64,000 nt of DNA, taken from assembly GCA_002506535.1 (NCBI GenBank), contig DAXT01000005.1, forward strand, positions 32,209-96,208, given 5' to 3'. Source of the stretch: Methanothrix harundinacea. GTDB lineage: Archaea > Halobacteriota > Methanosarcinia > Methanotrichales > Methanotrichaceae. Positions 17,302-25,093 of this stretch are shown here, piece by piece. The notes under the pieces were generated by a model, which did not search any database, was not told the DNA's origin, and was given only the letters and a program-made list of their open reading frames with translations. Each line of letters opens with the position of its first letter. Within the stretch, counting starts at the first letter, position 1. The position numbers and the translations under genes are program-made.

Positions 17302-18270
17302 ATGGCAAATCTCAACGTGGCGATCGTCGGCCCCCCGGGGTATGCAAAGGAGGTCGGCAAGAAGGGGACCTCCACCGACATCACCTTCTACAACCTCAAA
17401 CGGGGCGAGAGCACCGTCACCATCGTCGAGCCGACCCGGTATCCGGAGAGGCTCGCTCCCCTCTTCTTCGCGGCCTGCCTCGCCGGAAAGGCGGTCGTCG
17501 TCGTAGACGAGATCGACGCCTCCTTCGGCGAGTCGGTCATCATGCTCCAGGCTCTCGCGATAAAAGAGGGGTACATGATCCTTCGTAACTACATCGACCG
17601 GAGCCGGATAGCGCCTATAATAAAAGGGACGGTCCTGGAGGGGTACGAAGAGATCGAAGACGACCCCATCGCCCTCCGGGAGAGGCTTCTTTGCGAGGCG
17701 GACCGGATCGCCGACGAGCCCCCCTCCCCCGAGGAGAAGGGAGGCGCGATCCCCATCGACCACTTCTTCAACGTCCGGGGGATCGGGACGGTCGTCCTCG
17801 GGACCGTCGCCGGAGGGGTCGTAAGAAAACACGAAACGGTGAAGGTCCTCCCCGGCGAGAGGACCGCCCTGGTCAGGTCTATCCAGAAGCACGACGACGA
17901 CTTCGACTGGGCCCGGGCCGGGGACAGGGCGGGGATCGCCCTCAAGAACATCGAGGCCGAGGAGCTGGACCGGGGCGACGTCCTGTCCAGCGACGGATCC
18001 CTCAAATCGGAATCGAGTATATCGGCCAGGGCCGAGCTGATCCGCTACTGGCCTGCTCCCTTGAAGGAGGGGATGGTTCTGCATATAGGCCACTGGATGC
18101 AGTTTCTCCCCGGGAGGGTCGCCTCCGTCGAGGCCGGCGACGACTGGAGGAGGCCGCTTCTCAATCTGGAGCTGGAGAAGCCCCTCGTCTACCAGCCCGG
18201 CGATCGGGCCGTCATCTGCCAGCTGGAGGGGAGCAAGCTACGGATCGCCGGGACGGTGGTCCTCCCCTGA
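17302..18270 (+). CDS. archaeal SelB-like translation factor homologue (aSelBL), degenerate GTPase
   Basis: A 322-residue EF-Tu-type protein. The N-terminal domain keeps the fold (ANLNVAIVGPPGYAKEVGKKGTSTDITFYNL) but lacks a proper GxxxxGK(S/T) P-loop and any NKxD, so GTP hydrolysis is doubtful. Residues about 170-260 match translation-factor domain 2 (FFNVRGIGTVVLGTVAGGVVRKHETVKVLPG, then DRAGIALKNIEAEELDRGDVLS), and the rest matches domain 3. The family described as aSelBL in archaea lacks the SECIS-binding C-terminus and often has a disrupted GTPase, as here. The role is unknown; delivery of a special aminoacyl-tRNA has been proposed. ATG at 17302 is the start that begins the fold. Confidence 0.8.
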   Translation: MANLNVAIVGPPGYAKEVGKKGTSTDITFYNLKRGESTVTIVEPTRYPERLAPLFFAACLAGKAVVVVDEIDASFGESVIMLQALAIKEGYMILRNYIDRSRIAPIIKGTVLEGYEEIEDDPIALRERLLCEADRIADEPPSPEEKGGAIPIDHFFNVRGIGTVVLGTVAGGVVRKHETVKVLPGERTALVRSIQKHDDDFDWARAGDRAGIALKNIEAEELDRGDVLSSDGSLKSESSISARAELIRYWPAPLKEGMVLHIGHWMQFLPGRVASVEAGDDWRRPLLNLELEKPLVYQPGDRAVICQLEGSKLRIAGTVVLP

Positions 18271-18325
18271 GACCTCTCTCGCCTTTTGCCCCTTTTAGAT
18301 CTCGATAGAGGCCCTTCGGCTCGCC

Positions 18326-18646
18326 TCACTCCACCAGGACGGCGGTCCCGGAGGCGGAGACCATCAGCATCCCGCCGTTCTGCCCCAGGGTCTCGTAGTC
18401 GAGGTCGACGCTGAGGACGGCGTTGGCGCCGAGCCTCTTTGCCTCCTCCTCCATCTCGGAGAGGGCGATCTCCTTCGCCCGCCGCAGCTCCTTCTCGTAG
18501 GCCCCCGACCTTCCGCCGACGATGTCCCTGATCCCGGCGAAGATGTCTTTGAAGATGTTGGCGCCGAGGATCGCCTCGCCGCTTACGATCCCGAAGTACT
18601 TCACTATGCGTCTTCCTTCAACGGTGGGTGTCGTCGATATCAACAT
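18326..18646 (-). CDS. YbjQ/UPF0145 family protein
   Basis: A 106-residue member of the UPF0145 (YbjQ) family, small proteins that form pentameric rings and have been suggested to bind metals. The typical N-terminus ([30 protein letters not shown]), the helix [34 protein letters not shown], and the C-terminal strand [14 protein letters not shown] are all present. It is convergent with the SelB-like gene and borders the AT-rich island on its upstream side. Confidence 0.9.
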   Translation of the reverse strand: MLISTTPTVEGRRIVKYFGIVSGEAILGANIFKDIFAGIRDIVGGRSGAYEKELRRAKEIALSEMEEEAKRLGANAVLSVDLDYETLGQNGGMLMVSASGTAVLVE

Positions 18647-18885
18647 GGTCTCACTTCCGAAGCTAGAAACTATCTTTATCTTAGTTTATCTGTCGATGGA
18701 TATTTGTGTTTTTTAATGCTTATTTAGCTTGCGACCGGTAAAAATCCCAGAATGAGATTGCATAATAGGATATTAACACTTTTAAAAGATAATATTTATT
18801 ATAGGTCGAACATCAACTCGGGAAGTTTTGATAACCGTAACTATTAAATATCATTAATTAGTAACACTGTATAAGGAGGTCTGTA

Positions 18886-19374
18886 ATGAAAGACAAAGTT
18901 TTCACGCCTGGAGAGTTAACAGACGAAATAGTTGCTCTATTGCTAAAAGAGTCAGAGCAATTGGATAAAGATTTTTTGGCTGAAGTTGTTACCAAAGGGC
19001 CTGTGGTATCTAAAGGATTTCCTCAGCAAAGTAGAATACTTGTAAGGAATCCCAATAAGAACCATATTGTATCTGTTAAAATCTCGGTTCCTTTTCCATT
19101 CCAGCAAATTGAGCTAGACCATGTTGATCCAACTGGTGGAGTTACATATACTTCTTTCTCTGTTATATTCTTAACATTTAGGCAAATTTATAGTGATCCG
19201 ATGCTGATTGTCCAAAATCTGTCTACGATGGCGAGTTTGCGTGTATTCATAGTGGACTATAGCGAAAATAGTCAGTCATATAAGTTTATTATTGGACCTC
19301 AAGAATCAGGACAGATTTGGTTAGATAAAAACGACCAAGCCATCGTTATACCAAGTCATTATGGGGATAAATAA
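18886..19374 (+). CDS. hypothetical protein of the AT-rich island (162 aa)
   Basis: Not recognised. The protein begins with an acidic helical segment (ELTDEIVALLLKESEQLDKDFLAEVV) and continues as an apparently beta-rich domain (RILVRNPNKNHIVSVKISVPFPFQQIELDHVDPTGG, then SLRVFIVDYSENSQSYKFIIGPQ). There is no signal peptide or membrane helix. AAGGAGGT at 18873-18880 is a strong ribosome-binding site 5 bases before the ATG, so the gene is probably expressed. Codon use is AT-biased, unlike genes outside the island, indicating foreign origin. The second island ORF follows 70 bases later on the same strand. Confidence 0.7.
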   Translation: MKDKVFTPGELTDEIVALLLKESEQLDKDFLAEVVTKGPVVSKGFPQQSRILVRNPNKNHIVSVKISVPFPFQQIELDHVDPTGGVTYTSFSVIFLTFRQIYSDPMLIVQNLSTMASLRVFIVDYSENSQSYKFIIGPQESGQIWLDKNDQAIVIPSHYGDK

Positions 19375-19444
19375 TTTTGCCCCATATTTTGATACAGTTT
19401 TTTTTTCGCATGAGAAAGTAAAATAAATTGTACCCTAGGATAAT

Positions 19445-19954
19445 ATGTCGGAAAATAGTGTGCCATATATTCGCATATCGAATAATACCAATTATTCGTT
19501 ATCTATAGTTTATTTTTATGCAGACCCATCGTTAGGACAGAAGTATTTCATAAAAAGTTTCAATATGGAATCAGATACAATAGATCCGGGAAGGCATATT
19601 GACATAAAGTACCCTTGTTCGATGACATGGCTCCGTTTTGAACAATTGCCTCTTGATACTATACAAATTCTAGAGATAACCAATTACATATCCTTTTGTG
19701 ATGTTCTTATTTTCTTATATTTGGCCAATGGATGTAAATTTGCACCAATTTATCAGCCTCTTCTGAAACCCAATCAGACGTGCAAATATCCCATTAGAGG
19801 AAGAGATTATCTCGTTTTAATTCCAATCGCAAGTCCATCTCCAATAAGCTCGCTTGATTCCCATACATCTCTATCACCTTCCGTCTCAGGACCACATGTT
19901 CCGCGTTGGTCACGTCCCCAGCCTGGAACACATCTTCCACATGTTCCAAAATAA
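19445..19954 (+). CDS. hypothetical protein of the AT-rich island (169 aa)
   Basis: Not recognised. Residues 1-128 look like a folded beta-rich domain (VPYIRISNNTNYSLSIVYFYAD, CDVLIFLYLANGCKFAPIYQPLL, RGRDYLVLIPIA). The last about 40 residues are Ser/Pro/His-rich and lie opposite a minus-strand frame that looks more coding-like, so the tail may be an artefact of a junction. No clear Shine-Dalgarno precedes the ATG. Codon use is AT-biased. It is probably functionally linked to the preceding island gene by co-orientation only. Confidence 0.55.
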   Translation: MSENSVPYIRISNNTNYSLSIVYFYADPSLGQKYFIKSFNMESDTIDPGRHIDIKYPCSMTWLRFEQLPLDTIQILEITNYISFCDVLIFLYLANGCKFAPIYQPLLKPNQTCKYPIRGRDYLVLIPIASPSPISSLDSHTSLSPSVSGPHVPRWSRPQPGTHLPHVPK

Positions 19955-19997
19955 CTTGCTGGATATGATCCACAACAAAATTTTGGTTGTGGATCAC
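19794..19997 (-). pseudogene. coding-like minus-strand fragment in the island
   Basis: A 67-codon frame starting at GTG and ending TAA, antisense to the tail of the 169-residue ORF. Its codons show a strong purine-first pattern and it translates to a plausible helical protein (VDHIQQVILEHVEDVFQAGD, RRKVIEMYGNQASLLEMDLR). There is no ribosome-binding site; its first codons lie inside a long hairpin. It could be a small gene or the remnant of a larger gene. The family is unknown. Confidence 0.35.
19966..19996. repeat. 31-bp near-perfect palindrome
   Basis: Arms TGATCCACAAC and GTTGTGGATCA (11 bp, perfect) flank AAAATTTTG, itself nearly palindromic. It lies 12 bases after the stop of the second island ORF, so it may terminate transcription; it could also be a recombination site or the end of an inserted element. 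Confidence 0.65.
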
Positions 19998-20099
19998 AAA
20001 TTGGTTGGCATGTTTTGTATGTCTTTTAGCTTATGAATTAAAAAAAACTGAGATATATAAGCCCCAAGAAAATTTGGATCGAGTTAGTAGCTGGTGAAT

Positions 20100-20906
20100 C
20101 TAGTTCTGCCGGATCCCCTCCTGCCAGCGCAGCAGCCTCTCCTGGACGACGAAGCGGAAGGTCCGATCGATGAAAAGGCCCAGGAGGCCCAGGACGATCA
20201 TGTAGAGGAATACCATCTCCATCATGTGGAGGGAGTAGTATTCCCAGAGCCGGTACCCCAGGCCGCTTCGCGTCGACGCCCCGAACATCTCGGCGGCGAC
20301 GATGCACATCCATGCGATCCCCATGGCGATCCTGATGCCGGCTGCTATCGACGGCAGCGCCGAGGGAAAGGCGACGTACCTTAGGAGGTCGCGGTTCCTG
20401 GTGGCCCCCAGGACCATCGCCGACTCGACATAGATCCGGGGAACGCTTCTAAAGCCTACGTAGGAGTTGATCAGTATCGGAAAGACCGCCCCTACGAAGA
20501 CGATGAACCCCGCCGCCTGGGGGGTGAGGCCGAACCAGATGATGGCGAAGGGGATCCAGGCGAGGGGCGGGATCGGCCTTATCAGCTCCACTATCGGGTC
20601 GAAGATCCTGTCGGCGATCCTCGACCATCCCATCGCCATCCCGACGGGGAGGGCTATGAGGAGCCCCGCCGTCATGCCTATGGCGAAGTGGATGAGGCTC
20701 ACCCGGAGATCGACCCAGAGGATCGTCTCCCACTGGATGAAGAGGGCGCTTATCACCGAGGTGAAGGCGGGAAGCTTCAGGGGGTTTGCGATGATCATCG
20801 CCAAGATCTGCCATACAACTACCAGGCCGGCAACCGAAAGGACGGTTACGGCGTGCTCTCTCGCCCCTTCCCATCCCCGTTCGAAAGGATTCAAGCCCCT
20901 CTTCAC
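20100..20906 (-). CDS. ABC transporter permease, NitT/TauT type
   Basis: The membrane subunit of a nitrate/sulfonate/taurine-type importer (SsuC/TauC family), 268 residues with about six membrane helices. The coupling-helix region that contacts the ATPase is seen as the EAA-like VLGATRNRDLLRYVAFPSALPSIAAGIRIAMG (about residues 165-195). The binding-protein gene lies just upstream with 8 bases between, so I chose the GTG at 20906; the longer open frame only reads through that gene in another frame. No ATPase gene follows; an AT-rich island does. The transported compound cannot be named. Confidence 0.85.
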   Translation of the reverse strand: MKRGLNPFERGWEGAREHAVTVLSVAGLVVVWQILAMIIANPLKLPAFTSVISALFIQWETILWVDLRVSLIHFAIGMTAGLLIALPVGMAMGWSRIADRIFDPIVELIRPIPPLAWIPFAIIWFGLTPQAAGFIVFVGAVFPILINSYVGFRSVPRIYVESAMVLGATRNRDLLRYVAFPSALPSIAAGIRIAMGIAWMCIVAAEMFGASTRSGLGYRLWEYYSLHMMEMVFLYMIVLGLLGLFIDRTFRFVVQERLLRWQEGIRQN

Positions 20907-20914
20907 CCCCCCGA

Positions 20915-21901
20915 TTATCCCGTCACCCTGTCGTAGAAGCTCGTATCGAAGAGGTCCTCTTCGGTCAGCTGTCTGTTGCCGGTGTAGCCCAGCTCGTAGT
21001 TGATCCGCGCATACTCCATCACCGAGGGGATCGTTATATGAGGATCGCTGATCCACGCCCCGTCCCAGTGCTCGATGGAGTGTCTCACCATCGCCAGGTC
21101 CTGACCGGTCTTGGCAGAGTAGATCTCGGCGGCTCTATCGGGGTTCTCGTTGATGTATTCCGTCGCCTTGATGTGGATCTTTATGATCTCCTCCGCCAGA
21201 TCGGGCTGATCTCTCAAGAGCTTCCCGCTTATCACCAGGGAGCAGCATGCGTGGTTCGGCCACATATCCCCGGAGGCGACGACGGATCTGCCGTTTCCGG
21301 CGAGCTCGATGATGGAGGGGGCCGGGGTCGGAAGGAAGCAGCAGTCGATCCTCTTCGCGGAGATCGCCGTTACGGCGTCCCCGGGTCCCATCGACTTTAT
21401 GTCGATCTCTTCGGGGCTTATGCCGTTATCCTGGAGCCACTTCTTCAGGACAGTATCCTGGATCGAGCCGGGGGGGAAGGTTCCGAGGGAGAGCCCCCTG
21501 AGGGAATCTGGCCCAGAATAGGAGACCTCGGGCCTCACCATCAGGTTTGAGCCGTTGCTATTGACCCCGGCCACGATCTTGGCGTCGAGCCCCTGGGCTA
21601 TTGCGCTGATGGGGGGTGCCGCTCCGACGTAGGCTACGTCCAGATGTCCGCCGAGCATCGCCTGCATCTCAGGAGGTCCCGAGGGGAACTCGAAGGCCTC
21701 GACCTTCTCTATCCCGAAGGGCGAAAGGTCCGCGAGCCACCATCCCTCCTCCATCGCGACCATCGCAGCCACCTGGTGGGTGCTGGGCTGGTAGCCGATG
21801 CGAAGGGTGGTGATCTTCTCCTCATCGGTTCCGATGCAGCCAAGGGCGATCACCGCCGCCAGGGCGACGGCGAAGGCTGCTATAAGAAGATCTCTCCTCA
21901 A
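20915..21901 (-). CDS. ABC transporter substrate-binding lipoprotein, NitT/TauT type
   Basis: A periplasmic-binding-type protein of 328 residues anchored at the cell surface. The N-terminus has a basic start, a hydrophobic stretch and the lipobox ALGC near residue 22. The mature part fits SsuA/TauA-type proteins: TTLRIGYQPSTHQVAAMVAMEEGWW, then GGHLDVAYVGAAPPISAIAQGLDAKIVAG, and a hinge around residue 200. Unusual vicinal cysteines occur in DCCFLPTP and HACCSLV. Start TTG with GGTGGTGAT upstream. It is divergent from a helix-turn-helix regulator, which probably controls it. Ligand unknown. Confidence 0.87.
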   Translation of the reverse strand: MRRDLLIAAFAVALAAVIALGCIGTDEEKITTLRIGYQPSTHQVAAMVAMEEGWWLADLSPFGIEKVEAFEFPSGPPEMQAMLGGHLDVAYVGAAPPISAIAQGLDAKIVAGVNSNGSNLMVRPEVSYSGPDSLRGLSLGTFPPGSIQDTVLKKWLQDNGISPEEIDIKSMGPGDAVTAISAKRIDCCFLPTPAPSIIELAGNGRSVVASGDMWPNHACCSLVISGKLLRDQPDLAEEIIKIHIKATEYINENPDRAAEIYSAKTGQDLAMVRHSIEHWDGAWISDPHITIPSVMEYARINYELGYTGNRQLTEEDLFDTSFYDRVTG

Positions 21902-22007
21902 CTATCATCACCACCCGGAGAAATATGGGGTGAATATAAATCGTTTTCCGGCCAGCGGTTCATATAAACCCAAAAGTACTAATAATTCAAAGATATTCTA
22001 CAATAGG

Positions 22008-22523
22008 ATGACATATGCCGAGAGGTTGATGAGGGCGGCCTTCATCTCCGACGAGAAGCTCCGCGAATCGATGAAGGAGGTCCTCTCGGAGCTGGGGATG
22101 AGCGCCAGGGAGTTCAGCGGGATCTCGGCGATACCCCAATCGACCCTTTACAAGATCATGTCCGGCCACCGGGAGCCGAATATAACGACCCTCCGGCAGA
22201 TCGTCAGGACGATAAAGGAGATCGAAGGCGCAGAGACGGGGTTCATAGCCGTCATCGCCGCAAGGCCGGTCCTCGACGCGATCAAGGAGAAGAGGATGAA
22301 GGTGGGTGAGAGGCTCCTGGTCCTGCGGGAGTACTCGGCTACCAACATCGAGGAGGCGATCGTCGCCGCCGTCCGGGCCGAGAGGGACGGGGCCGCCGCC
22401 CTCGTCTGCGCTCCCATCGTCAGCCCGACGGTGGAGAAGCTCCTCTCGATACCCGTCGCCACCATAATCCCGAGGGAGAGCCTAATCCGGGCGATCGAGG
22501 TTGCGGCGAGGAAGATCGAGTGA
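22008..22523 (+). CDS. HTH transcriptional regulator, XRE-like
   Basis: A 171-residue DNA-binding protein. Residues 20-70 form a lambda-repressor-like helix-turn-helix (LGMSAREFSGISAIPQSTLYKIMSGHREPNITTLRQIVRTIKEIE). The C-terminal half is a small alpha/beta domain (GFIAVIAARPVLDAI, then AAVRAERDGAAALVCAPIVSPTVEKLLSIPVATIIPRESLI) that resembles a ligand-sensing fold. It is transcribed divergently from the NitT/TauT-type binding protein and permease, with about 106 bases between, so it likely regulates that transporter. I chose ATG at 22008 since the upstream frame overlaps the binding protein gene antisense. Confidence 0.82.
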   Translation: MTYAERLMRAAFISDEKLRESMKEVLSELGMSAREFSGISAIPQSTLYKIMSGHREPNITTLRQIVRTIKEIEGAETGFIAVIAARPVLDAIKEKRMKVGERLLVLREYSATNIEEAIVAAVRAERDGAAALVCAPIVSPTVEKLLSIPVATIIPRESLIRAIEVAARKIE

Positions 22524-22617
22524 GCTCGATATGGCGGCGTGGGCGTAAACATCTCGAAAGGCTTTTATCGGGAGGGAGGCGAGTACTCTCCATAAAGGGC
22601 AATAGTGGGGTTTGTTT

Positions 22618-23067
22618 ATGAGAACGGTTATCATTCTGTCCATATTGGCGCTTCTGGCTGCCGGGACCGCCGCCTCCGGCGCAGAACCGGTTAGCGTCGG
22701 CGGAGATTTCGGAATGTCGTGGCTTAAGAACCTGCCGTACCAGCCCGCCGCCAGCGACGACGGCGACGGCCTCTGGAGCTGGGGGGGCGTCCCCAAGGGA
22801 AGGGAGGTCGTAAACGACACGTTGGAGCTCGCCGATGTCGAAGCCAACAATACCGGATTGTCCGGTCTCACATGGCTCGGACAGGAGTCCTTCGGGCCTC
22901 CTGCGCAGATAACGTATCCGAAGACTCCCACGGACTTCATGTATCCCTTCTACTCCGACGATCCGTGGATCCTGGCCCAGCACTACGGAAGAGTGGTGAG
23001 GACGAACCTGGACGATCTTCCAAATAGCATCCGCGATACGATAAGACCATATGAACAATATTTCTGA
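22618..23067 (+). CDS. secreted hypothetical protein
   Basis: A 149-residue exported protein. Residues 1-22 are a classical signal peptide (MRTVIILSILALLAAGTAASGA, with an A-x-A-like cleavage region). The mature part is Asp/Trp/Tyr/Pro-rich (WLKNLPYQPAASDDGDGLWSWGGVPKG, then YPFYSDDPWILAQHYGRVVRTNLDDLPNSIRDTIRPYEQYF), with no recognised domain. ATG at 22618 is preceded by GTGGGG at a good distance; the TTG two codons earlier is less likely. It lies 12 bases before the DUF2284 gene and may be cotranscribed with it. Confidence 0.7.
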   Translation: MRTVIILSILALLAAGTAASGAEPVSVGGDFGMSWLKNLPYQPAASDDGDGLWSWGGVPKGREVVNDTLELADVEANNTGLSGLTWLGQESFGPPAQITYPKTPTDFMYPFYSDDPWILAQHYGRVVRTNLDDLPNSIRDTIRPYEQYF

Positions 23068-23079
23068 ACAAGACGTCAA

Positions 23080-23676
23080 ATGACCATTGAGAGGATCGAT
23101 CTCGAGGACCTCCTCCCGAGGCTGAAGGAGGTCCACCCCGACCTATCCCTAATCTCTGCGAGGGATGTGGTCGTCGCCGACTGGGTGAGGCTGAAGTGCA
23201 GGTACGGCTGCAAAGCCTACGGAAAGCACCTGGGGTGTCCCCCCTACTCCCCGACCCCTGATGAGACGAGAAAGGTCCTATCGGAGTACTCCGTCGGGGT
23301 CGTCGCCAGGTTCGAGGCGGTCCCGGACCGGGACGTTCCCCCTCAGCGACTCCACCACCACCTCTGGGGGTCGATAAACATCGTCCACGAGACGGTATTC
23401 CAGCTGGAGAGGCGGGCCTTCCTCGCCGGCTGCTACAAGGCCTTCGGCTTCAACGCCCTCCCCTGCACCTTCTGCGCCACCTGCATCCCCGAGGAGAAGG
23501 AGAGGGTCGACCCTTTCGACGCCCGCAACTGCAGGCAGAAGGAGAAGGTGAGGCCGTCGATGGAGGCCTGCGGCATAGACGTCTTCAAGACCCTGGAGAG
23601 GGCGGGCTACGACCTATCGGTCCTCGACTCCTATTCGGAAGGGTTCGCCCTATTCGGGCTGGTTTTGTTAGATTGA
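23080..23676 (+). CDS. DUF2284 predicted metal-binding protein
   Basis: A 198-residue cysteine-rich protein of the DUF2284 family, common in methanogens and anaerobes. Cysteines are grouped: CRYGCKAYGKHLGCPPYSP near residues 40-57, CYKAF, and CTFCATCIPEEKER near residues 130-145 with two more in ARNCRQKEKVRPSMEACGID. The spacing resembles iron-sulfur or zinc sites. No enzymatic function is established. The sequence is full length. The upstream gene encodes a small secreted protein on the same strand; the two need not be related. Confidence 0.88.
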   Translation: MTIERIDLEDLLPRLKEVHPDLSLISARDVVVADWVRLKCRYGCKAYGKHLGCPPYSPTPDETRKVLSEYSVGVVARFEAVPDRDVPPQRLHHHLWGSINIVHETVFQLERRAFLAGCYKAFGFNALPCTFCATCIPEEKERVDPFDARNCRQKEKVRPSMEACGIDVFKTLERAGYDLSVLDSYSEGFALFGLVLLD

Positions 23677-23750
23677 GGCTATTAGAGCCTCCCAAAAGAT
23701 CTGCCGCCTTTCCATAGATATGCCCTCTTTCTATCCTACTTGCTAACTCA

Positions 23751-24326
23751 TCATCTCTTAGATATGGCGGCAAGTAGGCGGGTGGGGTCGATGAGACCGC
23801 GGGGCTCTCCGGCGCCAAACCAGTTTCCGCCCCGGTATAGATCCGAGGGCTCGGGGCGGGAGCTGTACATCTCCAGGTGGAGCATCGAGACATTCCCCTC
23901 TTCCTGTAGCCTTCTGATGTAGGCAGGAGAATCGTCATCGATCTTCTCCGGATCGAGGACCGATCCCACCCTCCCGAGCCTCTGCCCGGATCTGACCCGT
24001 TCGCCTACTCTAACCTCCACCGTCTCCAGCTCCGCATACTTGACGAACCGGCCGCCGTCTTCTTCGACGATGACGTAGAAGGTCTCCTTCCAGTAGGGTA
24101 CGACCTCTCCCTCGGTGAAGGTCCCCACCTCAAGAACAAGGCCGTCGTCGATGGAGACGACCTTCGAGCCGACGGGCGCGTAAAGGTCGACGCCACAGTG
24201 GCGCCGGTCGGACCGGTCCTCCATGAAGGATCCGGGTTTCCCCTTTTCAGGGACCGTCCTCCTGAGGTCGCCGGGGATGGGCCAGACACCCTTCATCTTC
24301 CCCGGGGCGGGGGGCCTCCCCTTCAA
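23751..24326 (-). CDS. M23-type (LytM-fold) peptidase-like protein
   Basis: A 191-residue protein with the LytM/M23 fold: HCGVDLYAPVGSKVVSIDDGLVLEVG carries the H-x-x-x-D zinc ligands, and SMLHLEMY is the final strand. In active M23 peptidases that strand reads H-x-H; here the first His, the catalytic one, is Met, while the zinc ligand His remains. It may therefore bind but not cleave. No signal peptide is present, unusual for the family. The TTG start overlaps the stop of the upstream HAD gene by four bases, implying translational coupling; ATG at 24296 is an alternative start. Methanogens of this type have no peptidoglycan, so the substrate is unknown. Confidence 0.75.
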   Translation of the reverse strand: MKGRPPAPGKMKGVWPIPGDLRRTVPEKGKPGSFMEDRSDRRHCGVDLYAPVGSKVVSIDDGLVLEVGTFTEGEVVPYWKETFYVIVEEDGGRFVKYAELETVEVRVGERVRSGQRLGRVGSVLDPEKIDDDSPAYIRRLQEEGNVSMLHLEMYSSRPEPSDLYRGGNWFGAGEPRGLIDPTRLLAAISKR

Positions 24327-25093
24327 AGATGCTCCCTCAGCTCTGATATCGATTCGAGGATGAGGTCAGGGATGACGCTGGAGCGGTCGAGTAGGTCTTC
24401 CCTGTACTTTCCGGTCCTGACGAGGATCCCCATCATCCCCAGGTTCTTAGCGCCGCCGACGTCGGTGTTTATGTCGTCGCCGATCATCGCCGTCTCTTGC
24501 GCCGACGCGCCCATCCCGGCGAGGGCGATCTCGAAGAAATCGCTGGACGGCTTTCCCACCACCTCGGCGACGGCCCCGGTGGCGTACTCCAGGGCGGCGA
24601 CGAAGGGGCCTGCCGAGAGGCATAGGCCGTCGGCCCCCATCCAGTACCTGTCCTTCTCCAGGGCTATGATCCTCGCCCCCTCCATCACCAGCCGAAAAGC
24701 CCTGTTAAGCCGGTCGTATGTGAAGCCGTCTTCGGCGTCCCCCACCACCACGTAATCCGCATCCTCCCCGGCTATGGATATTCCCGCCTCCTCGAACTCC
24801 CCCTGCAGGTCGGGGGTTGTGATGAGAAAGCACCTCTTATCCCCCTCCGACCCGATCCTCCCGGCAGCGGCGACCCCCGGGGTGAATATCCGATCTATGG
24901 ATATCTCAAACCCCATATCTCCCAGGAACTTGGCGAGGCTCCTCCTGGACTTCGAGGTGGTATTGGAGACGAACCGATATCGGTATCCCATCTCTTCCAG
25001 CATCGCCACCGTCTCTTTCGCCCCCTCTACCGGGGTCTTATCCACGTAGAGGACCCCGTCGAGGTCGATGAGAAAGGCCTTTGCTCCGATCGT
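24323..25093 (-). CDS. HAD-IIA family phosphatase (NagD-like), non-canonical start
   Basis: A NagD/4-nitrophenylphosphatase-type HAD hydrolase. From the first ordinary start codon (GTG at 25045) the protein would be 240 residues, but this omits the catalytic motif. Upstream in the same frame the DNA encodes AKAFLIDLDGVLYVDKTP, the canonical DxDG nucleophile motif of the family. No ATG, GTG or TTG precedes it in frame; a strong AAAGGAGG lies at 25101-25108, so initiation at ACG (25093-25091) or ATC (25090-25088) is the simplest reading, or else a one-base sequencing deletion after a GTG at 25102. Other motifs are intact: SNTTSKSRRS, GKPSSDFF and GDDINTDVGGAKNLG. It is coupled to the M23-like gene. 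Confidence 0.85.
   Translation of the reverse strand, partial: TIGAKAFLIDLDGVLYVDKTPVEGAKETVAMLEEMGYRYRFVSNTTSKSRRSLAKFLGDMGFEISIDRIFTPGVAAAGRIGSEGDKRCFLITTPDLQGEFEEAGISIAGEDADYVVVGDAEDGFTYDRLNRAFRLVMEGARIIALEKDRYWMGADGLCLSAGPFVAALEYATGAVAEVVGKPSSDFFEIALAGMGASAQETAMIGDDINTDVGGAKNLGMMGILVRTGKYREDLLDRSSVIPDLILESISELREHL

Larger units (their letters stand above)
18647..20099. other. AT-rich genomic island
   Basis: Base composition changes abruptly from GC-rich to strongly AT-rich at about 18650 and reverts at about 20090. The island holds two AT-rich ORFs of unknown function, an antisense coding-like stretch, a long hairpin and an apparent native-strength Shine-Dalgarno, but no recognisable integrase, transposase, tRNA or direct repeat at its ends. 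Its composition points to horizontal acquisition. It sits immediately downstream of an ABC permease gene whose expected ATPase gene is missing. Confidence 0.7.

Noticed and set aside
18647..20099. Insertion sequence or integrated plasmid
   Set aside because: No transposase, integrase, terminal inverted repeats or target-site duplication could be identified; called only an AT-rich island.
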